A DNA stretch of 64,000 nucleotides from Panorpa germanica. Lineage: Eukaryota > Arthropoda > Insecta > Mecoptera > Panorpidae. Under the pieces are notes generated by a model, which was not told where the DNA came from, did no database searches, and saw only the letters and a list, made by a program, of their open reading frames with translations. The translations under genes and the position numbers were made by a program. The stretch spans positions 11,265,740 to 11,329,739 of the forward strand of contig OY783215.1 of assembly GCA_963678705.1 (NCBI GenBank), given 5' to 3'. Each line of letters opens with the position of its first letter. Positions within the stretch are counted from its first letter, which is position 1. Positions 37,226 through 49,034 of this stretch are shown piece after piece.

Positions 37226-38705
37226 AGTAGTAATAGTCTAGAATTGTTTAAGTTTAGTTTTAACTTTGAATTTATATGAAATGCATTCAGAAATATAATC
37301 ATTTAGATTGTAAAGCCGAAAGGCACACAATTAATATAATAAATAATAATAATAAAGATGAGCATCGGCAGGATTACTTTCGGGTGCATGCTCAGTGATC
37401 GTAGAAAAGGAACCTTCGTATTTCAACGATCTTACCCGTCTTCAGTTGGTGTCTTAGACCTTCCGTAATAGACGAGTGTAAGCGTCCTTCCGCTTTCCTT
37501 TTCTTCCATGTTTGAAATATAAAACCAATGCGGTAATGCCGACCAATGGACGCTTGTAGTAAAACGTAATTGTGATGAAAATAAATTTACCCTGAGACGT
37601 GATCGCATGGCAATGATAATGCTTTCTAATCTCCCTTGATATCTACTTATTTAAATCAACTTTTATGTAAAAGTTAGTGCATTTATTTATAGTTATTTGG
37701 CGTAACGTGTTCCTTTTGACGAACTGCCCGCATCTCTGCTCAGGACGGGCAGTCTCAATGCTGTGGTCTCCGCAACGGTTTAAATTTAGACTGAGTTAAT
37801 TATATCCAAACAAGAAAATCTCTAGACAATGTTTTGTGTACTACTAACTTCTAACTCACTATATATAGACCACCACAATTATAGTGCGGTACATTTAACT
37901 GGTAACCCTTTTTTTGAAGCGAGAAAATTTTTTAGGTTATACTCGTACGTGCAGTTGCATTTTGGGTGCGTACATACAGTTGTTTTAACTGTTTTTTTTG
38001 AATATATTATAAATGAAAATATAGGAATATTATATGATATTAATATGTAATTATTTATGTTAAAGGCTTTCACAATAGTATTTATTTAATATGCATTCTC
38101 GTATGTTGTAATATTATATTGTTTTCGATGTACTCGCATGAGATTAAAATAAAATTAGTACAATGTTTATTAAACAAGTGTAGGAAGAGATATTGCGAAA
38201 GATGGCGTTATTTGAATATTCAGAAATTTTTATTTACACAAATTGAGTAGTTTACTCTGTGTACACTCTCACTTACTCTATTTTTCCTCTTTTATATTTT
38301 AAATACTTCATGATAAACACATATATTATTTAACAAAATGTTTTTTACGTAAATAATTTTGTATAACATTTCTATTACATTGTCATTAAATAAATGCGAA
38401 TGACATTAAAATATCTTGTTTAATTAATATTAATGGTTGTATTTTATAAAATTTAAACTTTATCAGAATTATCCCACTTTTTCAATTCATTATTTTATAG
38501 TTCAGTTTTTATATCCAGAAATTCTGCAGCTGCTTAATAACAGAGAAAATCTGCGCAGATTGAAGAGGACCAAGCCGGAAGACTTGACCCTGTGATTCTG
38601 CTACTACAAACCACACACGTTTTTAAAATTTTGGAACTAGTCAGTGGACTAGAACTGAACAATTATATTTAACTTTTTATATATAAATTACTAGATAAGC
38701 CTCGC
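37226..38705. other. non-coding stretch
   Basis: A somewhat GC-richer segment lies at about 37360-37560. No supported gene. Confidence 0.4.
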
Positions 38706-39062
38706 TTAGTTGTAATATTCTTTGTAAATAAAAAAAAAAGTTTTTATATCCGATTTTATACAATATAAAATATAGTTATCACAAGAAGCAGCTAGCTTGG
38801 CCATTTCGTCAGCTATTTCATTTCGTTTAATTCCCTTATGTGACGTTATCCAAATTAGGTTAATATTTCGGTACTTATCTAATTCCCTATTTATTTTCTC
38901 TTTGACATAATAAATTTTGTTGTCTAATTTTGTATCGGTTCCCTTACTGCTTAACGACTGTATGACTGATAACGAGTCGGATAAAATTAAAGTGTTGTCT
39001 CTGTCATCAGTAATAATTAGATCCACAGCTAGATCAATGGTACATGCAATATTTCGGTGGCA
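38706..39062 (-). pseudogene. LINE reverse-transcriptase ORF fragment: RNase H domain
   Basis: The minus-strand frame reads ...ILSDSLSVIQSL...YRNINLIWITSHKGIKRNEIADEMAKLAA. This gives the D of the SDS motif, the W-x-x-SH-x-G-x-x-x-NE-x-AD block and the following ALA-type helix of the RNase H domain carried by Jockey/I-type LINEs. The track starts mid-domain: an upstream continuation (TIDLAVDLII) is readable to about 39050 before the frame fails. The region is truncated at both ends, about 1 kb upstream of the host gene's first coding exon, and looks like a dead 5'-truncated copy. Confidence 0.7.
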
Positions 39063-40006
39063 TTTGACAGATATTGTGTTTCGTTACTAACCTCAGAGTT
39101 TGTCCTTTAGATTTAAATAAGAATATTGTTCTTGTTGAAAGACGTTACAGCTTATTGCAAAAATTGTTCTTCAAATTTACGACATTTTTAACGAATTTTA
39201 AAAGCAATTCAAATATTCAATAGAAAAAATAGAAGATGACCTAAATCTACTAGTAGCGGTAGGGAAGTTTTATCTTTCTAGTATTATCAAGAACAGCCCG
39301 CATCTCCTTTAACAATTCTGACCCAATTTCTATTGTCCCCTTCGATTGATTGCCACAAAATATGAAATTATATAAAGAAGAATATATTTACGTAATTGTT
39401 AAAAAATATTACATATTAAAAAAAAACAGTTGTTCGTTTACAGGAACAGATTATAAATGCACTTGTACTGCGTGAAATTAATCCGTGTTGTAAACTTGAC
39501 ACATCCAGAGTTCTAGGACGTATCGTTTATATACATGTGGTCTATATATATAATTACATATAGATATGACAACCTACACTGTTACATATATGTACAAACA
39601 AACATAAGTATATTTGTATATGTATATACGTGTGGTTGTTTCTAAATAGATTCATATAATTTTATTTTAGTTCTAAGTTTTGATCTGTTCTAAGCTGTAT
39701 ACACAGCTTCTTTAAAAATTTAAATAAATATTAACGTTCGCGAGTTTAACATACATTCATTCTTATAAAATACCATAACAATTATTTTAAAATACAACAT
39801 GTATTGTTAACATTATTATCATTGTTAAACGTAACTTTAGACAAGTGACAGTGAATTGTAAATTTCTCTCTAAAAACTTTTTTGGAATTTTAATTTATGA
39901 ATTAAAATGTAAAATATAAATAATTTGAGTGTTTAATATGTAATTCTTTAAACATTAAAACAATGTGTTTTGTTTTTTAATTAATTTATGTATAATTATA
40001 GAAATT
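39063..40006 (+). other. upstream region of the Nostrin-like gene
   Basis: AT-rich with no ORF. A pyrimidine/T-rich run ends in ATTATAG at 40001, six bases before the first good ATG, which looks like a 3' splice site. The true transcription start may therefore lie farther upstream, in a noncoding exon I cannot identify. Confidence 0.4.
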
Positions 40007-41854
40007 ATGAAGAAAGTTAAGAATATTAGTTCATTATTTCGTCGGTCTGAAACGCCACGTGAGTGTGATTCCGATAATGCCTCCACGGAAAGTTCTCCGG
40101 ACACTGGATCAGTGTCAGGTAATATGGAAGTCACTAGAGCCACTCCTGAAAGAACGGGGATATCCAAAAATTTTAACAAATTGACAAAGCAGTGTTCAAA
40201 GTTATCAAAGAATATAAATTTATCGAAATCTCCACCTTCAAAGATTGATAAAATAGAAGAGTGTCGTTTGGAAGGAAGTTATGACTTAGATAGTGCTAAC
40301 AAAGAACTTGACAGAGGTGTTTACAGATCTCTTTCAGAAGAAGAGATGATCCGAAATGCTGGAGCTAGTAAAGGTAACGAAGTGGAACATATTTATGAGA
40401 ATACGTTAAATGTAAGTTCTAGTAGCGAGGATTTTGTTGAAGCTACAAATTCTATGTTTCAAGATATTCAATTTGCATTTTTTCCAGACTCTAAAATCTG
40501 TTCTGACAATACGTCGGACATTTCCAATCAAACTGTTATAAAATCGTCAATATCTAATGAAAATGTTAGTTCGTTAAATGCTGGAGTTGTTGAAGAACAC
40601 GGTTATCAAGTTTTAAATGTAAAACCAGTAAAATCATCCGTGATTAATATAACAAGTGTGATTAATTGTGACGAGCACGAACCAGGAAGACAATCTGTTG
40701 ATAATCTAAGTTTGTCGAATGATGAAATGAGCCAAGAAAATAACTACCAACTGTTAAATGTAAGCTCCCTCGTATTTGCAGTAATTAATACCGATGTTGA
40801 TCCAATAAATGAAACGGTTGTAGAGTCTACACACGGTTTGAAGTCGTCCAAATCTGAGCAAAATCTAAGTGTTTCCAATTTTACCGTACATGAAGAAAAT
40901 ACTTATGAAAATTTGAATGAAACTATTGCAGAAATTAATACCACTCCTACTGCTGCTAATTTAACAAGTAGACGATTATCAAAGTCTGCACATAATCTAC
41001 ATAAATGTGAGTTGAAAATACAGTTGGAGAATAACCCAACTTTTGAAAATTTTATGGAAAGTCCTGAAGTTTATTACGATTTTCCAAAGAATAGCGTGAA
41101 ATGTACATATAAGAATGTGTTAATGGAAACAGAAGAAAAATCAACAAATTTGAATGTTTCAGATACAGAAAACGTTGATGCAAGTACTATAAAGGATGCT
41201 CAGGTTTCGAAACGAAATTTATCCCTTAACGATGTCAATGAGGAATTAGAACCAAATACTAATCAGAAGTACTGTATTTCTGTTGATGACATTGACGAAA
41301 TTGAAAAGTTTGTAGTAGACAGACCAGCATCACCTTTAAAGGATTCTACTTTAAATTTGGAATACTGCCAACATCGTCAGCAAGATCCAAAATTAAGACG
41401 AGTCACACTGTTACGTAACCAAAAATCAAAATATTTAAAAGGTAAGAAGCTATCGAAAGCGTGGAAAGGACTTAAAGGGTGGTATGGAGATGAGAAACAG
41501 AAGTTTGATAAATTTGTTCAAAAACATGCCGCACAACAAAGGGTGGGGGCTAATATAGATGATATGGATAAGGAGGAAGAAGACTTACCGAATCCTGATG
41601 TCAAAAAGGATAATAAATTAGTTAAAAATGATGTGTTTTTTGAAGTGGTTCATAAAGATGACGGTGAAGGTGAAGAGAAAAATGAAAATAGTGGAGAATT
41701 AAACTCAGAAGAAGGAAGATTGTCTGGTGAAAGTTTCAATGTTTCTAAGCATAGTGAGTGCAACAGTGACAATAGTGAGTCTAAGAGTGAATTCACCAAT
41801 TTATCATTTACTAACGTCAAGAACGCATTCAGGAAAAGCAGATATTCTGGGGAG
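40007..41854 (+). CDS. Nost: Nostrin-like F-BAR protein, first coding exon (616 residues)
   Basis: This exon gives the N-terminal extension of an F-BAR adaptor that acts at membranes and the actin cortex. I start at the ATG at 40007 (MKKVKNISSLFRR). The open frame continues upstream only to a GTG, and an ATTATAG acceptor-like site lies just before the ATG. The exon ends at ..GGGGAG|GTAAGA (41854/41855) in phase 0 and joins exactly to the F-BAR exon at 61226. The product is acidic, serine/asparagine-rich and largely disordered-looking. It has a basic N-terminus, three imperfect repeats at residues 200-342 with YQVL, YQLL and YENL motifs, a basic amphipathic patch at about 470-495 (KSKYLKGKKLSKAWKGLKGW), and an acidic stretch at about 515-570. 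YxN motifs at Y130, Y300 and Y368 are of the type bound by Grb2-like SH2 domains. The extension itself resembles nothing I know; the gene name rests on the downstream exons. Confidence 0.8.
40604..41032 (+). repeat. three imperfect protein repeats (residues 200-342)
   Basis: Units of about 43-53 residues start at Y200, Y247 and Y300. Each runs Y-x-x-L-N, then a VIN/EIN segment, then a basic/serine block ending S-x-x-NLS or S-A-H-NL, and closes with an acidic -EN before the next Tyr. This is intragenic duplication in the disordered N-terminal region. Confidence 0.6.
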
Positions 41855-42730
41855 GTAAGACTCGTTTTAATTATTAACAAGTTTTGATTCACTTAGAAAA
41901 TTTTCTTATGTATTTTTTTGTACTTAGTTTATTAAATTGGATGATTTATATCGAGTACTCTTCTGGGGCACTATTCACGAAACCTCTTCTTCTTTTCTCT
42001 AATTTCCCTATCATTTTTGAAAAAGTTGTGTTACATTGTATTAATATTTAAGTGTTCTTAGAATAAAATATCAGTAGCTAATTAGAGTATTACTTTATTA
42101 TAAAACTGGATGTGAATTCGTCTAGTTGCAAAATGATTTCCATGACATCTTGGACAATTTATGGTACATCCATCTTTTACAGTGGTACATCTATTTGCAA
42201 AAAGGTAGTTGTTTGTCAGAAAAAAGTATTGGAAGTTTATTAATTGTTTATGACGATAACTATAATTGGATTTTGAAACAGGGGTCGCAATACAAACTAA
42301 TTTTTAAATTGTTTATTAATTTTATGTCTTTGGGGTCATCTTATTTGTTTTTATAGTCTTTGAGCACATACCTGATTAATACATACCTTAAACAAACAAA
42401 AAATTCAATTATGTTGTACATACGATATGTACTAGTACATACTCAATAAATAGTTGAAATAGCTTCAAAAATTATGAGCATATTTCAAAAGTAAATAACG
42501 CCAACGTTTGCTTATTAAATATTAGCAAATAAAATATTTATTCTAAAACACGCAAAGCTGGATTAAAAGAATGTCTAGTCAGTTTTTGAAAATTTGTCAA
42601 AAAGTTTCTAAATAAAATTTTCGAACTAATTTGTGAGTGCCGATTCCAAATGTTTAGTTTACTAGATAATGTTGATGTAAGTAACTCCATCTTTAGAAAA
42701 TGGACGTTAAAACGTCTTTCTTGCAGTATC

Positions 42731-42800
42731 TTCTTGCCAGTGAGTAACTATTGTAACTAACTGGCAAGAAAAGTAACTAACAGTGAGTAACTATTGTAAA
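42731..42800. repeat. hairpin with duplicated loop sequence
   Basis: TTCTTGCCAGT at 42731 pairs perfectly with ACTGGCAAGAA ending at 42770, loop 18 bases. The segment CAGTGAGTAACTATTGTAA at 42739 recurs at 42781. This looks like a local templated duplication. Confidence 0.7.
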
Positions 42801-43984
42801 AATAATAATACAGGAGTTAATTTTCTCAAAACAGCGTATGACTTTCAATAGCGAGTGAATGCGTTTACAATTTTGCATCTATTTTTTAAACCCTTTGTAA
42901 TATAGAATGATTACCACTTTTATTCTTACACTAATGCAATTAATAAATAGAAAGAGTCAGCGATGTAATATGGATAATTTGTAATAGGTACTTCTTTATA
43001 CAGGAACTTCTTCACATTTTCTCAAAATATTTTAAATACAACATAAGTTCATCCAATAAGAAAACATGTTGTTTTTTTTACACTTTTTTCAATTTACGTT
43101 ACATTGCACCTATTTTGTGTCCTCTAAATATTTCGTATTCTATTTAACTGTAAGTCAAGTTGAAATGCAAAAGAAAGCAAGAAATGGCGTATTAAACAGA
43201 AACAATATTAGATAATATGTAGTTACGGACTCATGCTCCTTTTTAAGAACCATCTGGATGCTATATCGGTCTTGCACCCATCGCTCTCAAGAAAACTTCA
43301 ATCTTATAACCTCTTGTAAACATTGTTAAAGTGTGTTATTACTGTCCTCCCATCGTGTGGGCTATAAGAGTCTCCTCTAGAATTTAAGAACAAGTTTTTA
43401 CATTTTATTTTATATGTTTATCTATTTTTAATATAAGAACACTCAGCAAACATGCCAAACATCGTGTTCTTGATACAAACCTACTTGTACATCGTACAAA
43501 CCAAGTTCAATATTGTTCTGGCGTGGAGAGACGTTTGTTTGTTGTTACACATTGGTACTCGTATTCAAATATTGGCAAAGACCTTTCATTTGTATAACAA
43601 AAGCACTCACAGAAATGTTAACCTGAAGATCTTGTACATATTTATTTATACATACATATACCTCTAGATTTACATATTTATTTATATTTTGAACTATTAA
43701 TATTTTACATAAAATTAATTCAAACCTTTTCTTTTTGCATAGTTTTAAATGTAGTTTCTATAAAAATTGTAACACTGTTTTTAGCCTATTTCGGTTTAGA
43801 AAAATATATTTATTTACTAAAATATTTTGAAGAGATTCCTAGGACCATAGTCGTCTTTTCGCCATAGATGTTGAACTGTAGCATATTCTACCATAATTAC
43901 CACTAATTTAAACTTAGACACTATCCACTAAATCCGTCACACGCAAACTAGGGTGGAGGGGTTTCCCAAAGTGTCAGAAGACGT

Positions 43985-44190
43985 GTTAAAACAAAATGAA
44001 ATATTTAAACAGATGTTAACAATTAACATAGTCAGTTTTTCTCTTTAATTATTAAAGAGATCCAACGTTATCCAAATTCCAATACATGCAACGCCACGTC
44101 CGTTAAGTTGCAATCTTCTTTATACAACAGAATGTAGCTGATGGTAGCGCTAAAACTACAATTCAAATTTTTAATTGCTATATCGAACCC
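43985..44190 (-). repeat. MITE family A relative, partial
   Basis: Shares GTTAACAATTAA, CTCTTTAATTATTAAAG and TAGCGCTAAAACTACAATTC with the 14069 copy in the same order. Both termini are missing or decayed. Confidence 0.5.
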
Positions 44191-45254
44191 ATTGCATACA
44201 CAGAAATAAGTACGTATTATAAGGTTGAATATTTAATTTCAAGTTTTCAGATCTTACTATTATAGCCGTAGGATTAAATCCTTTAGGCGGGAAATTTCTA
44301 ATTTGGTTAGTTGCTTCACACAAACAACGCAATTATTCTTTTAATAGTTTAAGGTTATAGCAAAGCTATTATCTAAATATTTATTTTTCAATTACGCATG
44401 TTGACACCTGACTGTTTTCTTATCATACTGTTTTAATTGCGACATTTTGTTTATGTCACGATATTTTAATCATTTTTGCGTAAGTTGACTTATACAAATT
44501 ACTATGAAATTAACAAACAAGAAGAAAATAACAAATAAAAATAGAATCTTCTATATGATAAAGTGTTTCAATGTGACTACAATCTACTGAAAAATATGCA
44601 AGTCGCAAACAATACAAGTGTACAAACAATATAAGTCAAATAGGATAATGTAAGATCTTTTAAGGAGTTGACACGCTCGTAAGGTAGGAATAGTAAAATA
44701 TGTAAACATTTCACGAAACGTCATACGATTTGCTGTATTTTACAGTTATTGAACGCATTACGATTCTTGGGGCAGTCAGGTAGTGTTACGCAATGCAAGA
44801 AACAACGGAACAACGATAAAACGGTTCTGTCAATAAGCCACAAGAATATCAACTAAGTGACCAAATGTATCAATGCAATGCAATGGTGGACAACTCTTTA
44901 GCAACAAGTCACTTCTCTCAAATAATATATGAGTATAACAAAATTTAGTTGAAATTAATGGATATTAGCAAAAGGATCCTGAATGCTTGGACGGCAAAGT
45001 GCAAAACCCACTTTTTGACGGCATGTAGATGCAATAAAATAATATTTTGGGAAAATGAGAAGTCTCTCCATGCTTGTCTTTCAATTAATGAATCGGATTG
45101 TGAACGATGTCGAATAATGTCGAATAAGTTTTTCTATCAGGAACTCAAATATCTAATTATTTGTATTATTATAATTTGTAGCAATGTTAAAAGAGATATT
45201 AATAATTTAAATAATCATTTAATCATTATACAGATCAAAAGTTATAAAACGTAA

Positions 45255-45615
45255 GTTGTAACTCGACTATTCCTTTCTATTTCTATGCTTTACTTTATGC
45301 GAGTGCAAAACAGATGCATAAAAGTGCTAATCAAACGTTATTTACTACTTATTGTAAAGGTACCATGTACAGTTTTGGTATTATGAAGTTTATGAACATA
45401 GAAAAATACAATCGAATACTGACAACAATCTTTAGTTGTCCCTTGACGTCAAGAAATGGTTAAAAATTTAGGCGATAACACAGAAAATAAATTTTAAGTA
45501 GCTATATCACCATCAACTTTTGAATATTTAATAAAAATAAATGGCCAATGTATATATATTTTAATATATTTCATTTAGACATTAAAATTAGCACCCGGAG
45601 AAATGAGTTTGAATT
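45255..45615. repeat. diverged MITE-like repeat related to 55590-55950
   Basis: Blocks around CAGATGCATAAAAGT, GACGTCAAGAAATGGTTAAAA and AAATATTTAATAAAA recur in order near 55625-55860. The far end (GAAATGAGTTTG) resembles the end of the 59327 repeat. Boundaries are unclear. Confidence 0.35.
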
Positions 45616-46213
45616 CGATTCATATTATTCACTCAAACGTTTTATTCAAAAAACAAAATGGCTATTATAGAAAATGTCTTTCAACAAGAGGTGCCATTTC
45701 TAATCAACAAAAAAACTCACTATTTTCGTGAAAAGTTATAATATTTTTATAATATTCCAAAGTACAAACTCTGCTGTTAGTAATAAAACTCATTATCCAC
45801 CAAAAATCACCGTACTGATGGTTGTATTTTGATAGTTCAAAAATGCTGGGCAATTTTACATTTCAGCTCTTGTTGAAAGACCCTACATAATAGTTTGTGC
45901 ATCACTGATACAGCAGAGACTACGCATTCCACAGCTCAGTGACCACAGCATTTAATAATGGATTGACCCTTGTGACCAAAAGGTCCATTTGTAATTGTTT
46001 AAGAAACGCACGTCGTGAATTCCATTAAATTTTAACTTACTCGCACAAAGTCTGTTACGTTATGTGTGTCATTACTGGATCACTAATTGGGTTACGTAAA
46101 TTGAATAATTATTATGGCGTTTACACTATTGATCTATGATACATGAACATTGGATTTAGGTAATTAGGGTCCTGCGCATCTACGTCCTGTAAAGTGAAAT
46201 AGTAAAATAAAAC

Positions 46214-46276
46214 GTGAACAACACAGTGGGCGATATTGTTGATGCTTGACCTGACTGCTGTGTCTTCGGATTTAGG
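46214..46276 (+). repeat. tRNA-like head of the SINE family, fragment
   Basis: CACAGTGGGCGATATTGTTG followed by ATGCTTGACCTGACTGCTGT matches the head of the 48304 SINE, ending just at the B-box-like region. The body is absent. Confidence 0.6.
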
Positions 46277-46353
46277 TTTTTTTTTTATATATAGTTTCTC
46301 GGGCTTCCTAAGCACGTAGCCTTTTATCGCCCCTAATATTGTTCTGCTTCTTC

Positions 46354-46622
46354 TTATACGTTATATCCAGACAACAAGAATGATCTATTCATGGCTACTG
46401 CAGTTATAAATTTCGGTTTCGCAATCAAAAAGGCGGTGTTAACAGGAAGCGTCTGCGAAGTCTGTAGCACCGCCCTTTGGAGTCCATTTCTTGCCATTGC
46501 TGTATTTTTACATTGCCACAGAATGTGGTCAGGGTCTGCCTCCTCTTCACCACATTCGCATATAGAGTTTGGAATGATTTTGTTTCTTGCTAGATGTTTC
46601 GGAGCTCCAGTTCCGAATTTAG
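46354..46622 (-). pseudogene. LINE ORF2 C-terminal fragment with CxC...HxxxxC motif
   Basis: The minus strand reads GAPKHLARNKIIPNSICECGE, continues EEADPDHILWQCKN, and ends with a stop at 46354-46356 after SGYNV. The C-x-C-G...H-x-x-x-x-C arrangement is the C-terminal zinc-binding-like motif of Jockey/I/R1-type LINE reverse transcriptases. The 5' part is missing; another LINE relic in the opposite orientation begins at its broken end. Confidence 0.7.
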
Positions 46623-47035
46623 GTTAACATTAAATAAATATAAGAAAAGAAAATAAAATAAAACGAATTGAAAAGAACTATTAAAACAAATGATATAAAA
46701 GGATTTGGGAGAGAGATACCAGAATTTTTAAGAGAAAAAGGCACAAAAAACATGAGAAGGATTGCCAGATTCAGATTGGGAAAGGAGGAGAAAATAAACA
46801 GATATTGGGCAAATAGCGAACGGATATAGAAACATTGGAGCACATTGAGGTTTCATGTGAAAAAAGGTAATAAGCGAAAAGATATTGGGCAGTTATTAAA
46901 GGGAGGCAGTGAAGGGAATAGGTGGATGGCGGAGATAGAGATAATGAACGAGGAAAGAGAAGGAATGGTAGATTAGAAACAGTAGAGAGTAGCAGGAGGA
47001 GCGAAGCACTAGCAGTAGCAGTTTTGTTTTTATTT
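46623..47035 (+). pseudogene. LINE coding relic, plus strand
   Basis: A plus frame reads EIPEFLREKGTKNMRRIARF followed by RLGKEEKINRYWANSERI and a stop, then LRFHVKKGNKRKDIGQLL in another frame. The (R)RIARFRLG...YW block is typical of the C-terminal region of a common insect LINE family. It has stop codons and frame changes, so it is dead. It lies head-to-head with 46354-46622. Confidence 0.55.
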
Positions 47036-48042
47036 TTATAAGGATATTTTTATAAAGAGTTATTTTATTTTAAGAAGGAGTTAGAATGTTTAGGTATAAT
47101 AAGGCAATATATATAATGGCAAAAACATTAAAATAAAATAATAATATTTTTCTTTTAAGTAAAATTTGCAGATAGTCCAGATACAGATAGTCAGTGAGAA
47201 GTCATTGATTGTAAGTCGAGTTCATATAGGAAAAGAAGCTCCCGAAAGCTCGAGCTGTCTTAATCTGCTTCTGCTCCTTCGTCATCCAAATTTATTACAT
47301 TAGTATAATCCATTGAAGTATATTAACCAACAGCACAGTCAGTGGTGGTTTTCTTTTTTTGAAAAATCTTTTTTCTTTATGGTTTCCTGAATTAATTTAG
47401 GTCGTAAGTGCAAATCGTCGTGAATCGAGTATTTTCTGTATTTAAGAATTGTGTATATACTTTTTTTTACCGTTCGAACGTCGATCTCGAATAACCAATA
47501 TCGATATAAACCAATTTGGGTACCCCAGACCTAAATTCTATATAATACATTAAATGTAAGACTATGGAAACAACTCATTTGTTTTTTAACTGTTGTTAAT
47601 CACTATGCTAATAAGACACTTTACTTTTCTGTGATAAAAAAACCGCTAATTGTAAGATAGCGTCGCCCTGCTCTGTATAGTGAGACAATCACTAAGCACC
47701 TGCTAAAAATAACACAAACACACATCGGGCTCATCGTATTCTGCTGATACCACGGTTGTTGTATTATGCTGAACTTACGTAATATGCATACAATATGTAT
47801 ATTCAAGAGATAACGCGAAGACGATCGCTGTCGTACCATACGCCGCAGCAAAAGTGCCGAAGTGGAATGGGGTACGGCCTGACACTGCTGATTGTCAATG
47901 GTACTGATTAACTGAATTTCATTACCAACTTATTTGCATACGTTCTACGTATTACATGTAATATTTTACATAGTTTGTTAGAAGAAAGTAATGTTTAATA
48001 CATATTGTTATCTTCTAGTGATATGATTTAAAACATGAGTAA

Positions 48043-48223
48043 ATTTTCAATTGTTGATTGAAATTGATGTTAATAAATGTGTATTGGCGTGTCTATTTTA
48101 TTAAATATCTAAATGTTGACGGAGATATAGCAATTAAAACTTTGAATTGTAGTATTAGCGCTAGAGATGGTCGGCCATATTTGTATGACGTGAAATGCAT
48201 TTTAACGTCAGTTATTTGTTGAG
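48043..48223 (+). repeat. MITE family A fragment
   Basis: Nearly identical to bases 18181-18361 (TCAATTGTTGATTGAAATTG through TTAACGTCAGTTATTTGTTGAG), same orientation, cut off sharply at both ends. Confidence 0.8.
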
Positions 48224-48303
48224 ATGAACGATTTGAACAAAAATATGTAAATTACCCACTAATATTTTATATATTATATAATGTAATATTCTAAATCTGT
48301 AGT

Positions 48304-48576
48304 GACGACACAGTGGGCGAGAGCATTGATGCTTGACGTCGACTGCTGTGTCTTCGGGTTCGATCCCCGGACCAGATATATATTTTCTGGGTTTGGTTAT
48401 TATGAACTTATATTGATTATGGTCATACATAATCGTACAGTTATTAGGCAGTGGTGTAGCCCACATATATGAGGCCACGACACTATAAATACTGCCAACA
48501 TTGAAGGAGGTCGTCGGTGATAGGACTCAGCATCGGAAATAGGCCGACGTTAAATAAAAAAAAAAAAAAAAATAAA
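48304..48576 (+). mobile_element. full-length tRNA-derived SINE with 12-bp target duplication
   Basis: The head GACGACACAGTGGGCGAGAG is followed by CTGTGTCTTCGGGTTCGATCC, where GGTTCGATCC matches a pol III B box. A body and a 3' domain ending GGCCGACGTTAAATAAA and a poly(A) tract follow. TAAATCTGTAGT flanks it on both sides (48292-48303 and 48577-48588), a clear target-site duplication. Relatives: 8341, 13307, 31731 and 46214. A non-functional tRNA gene is excluded by the body, the tail and the duplication. Confidence 0.9.
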
Positions 48577-48649
48577 TAAATCTGTAGTACTTTTATAATT
48601 CTTTAGTTCTAAAAAGGTTTTTTTTTATTACAATAATGCAAGAAACAAA

Positions 48650-49034
48650 AAGAGACGAAAATGGTTGTTTTTGTGATCAAAAGACTGGGTTAATTCTTCT
48701 CTGGGTTACAAGAAAATGGTATATTACCTTACTGAAGGTATATTAGTAATATTTCATCTAAAAAGGTTTAAAATTTGCTTAAAATTGGATTACAAAAATA
48801 ATACTCGTATATATATGTCATTAATCCTAAAGAAGGTCTTCTTAAGATTTTATAACTCTTAATAAGGAAAGGTATACTTAATAACTTTTATGATTACTTT
48901 AATGCGCAAAAAGCTAGATTTAATTTAAGAAAACAGGAAAATAGGTCACAAAACGTTGTATATTAGGTAACACTGTTTAAATAACACTGTAACTTTTGTT
49001 ATGCTATGTGATCTTTAACTGTGTTTAGCGGGTT
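48650..49034 (-). mobile_element. MITE-like repeat family D, reverse copy
   Basis: The reverse strand opens AACCCGCTAAACACAGTT and carries TTACCTAATATACAACG, then a TTGTGACCTATTTTCCTG segment, matching the order in 19704-19880. Confidence 0.45.

Noticed and set aside
36929-37302. Minus-strand ORFs rich in Ser/Leu/Pro
   Set aside because: They are the complement of a purine-rich tract; composition explains the lack of stops.
39965-40006. Upstream extension of the Nostrin-like ORF (14 codons from a GTG)
   Set aside because: GTG is not a credible start here, and the segment looks like a pyrimidine-rich splice acceptor.
41855-41887. Coding extension of exon 1 beyond 41854
   Set aside because: GTAAGA is a strong donor, and the phase fits the F-BAR exon exactly. 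The extension gives only ten codons before a stop.
46391-46627. Plus-strand 78-codon ORF
   Set aside because: The minus strand of the same bases carries the recognisable LINE C-terminal zinc motif.
48304-48376. tRNA gene
   Set aside because: B-box-like sequence is present, but a SINE body, poly(A) tail and target duplication follow. No complete cloverleaf was evident.
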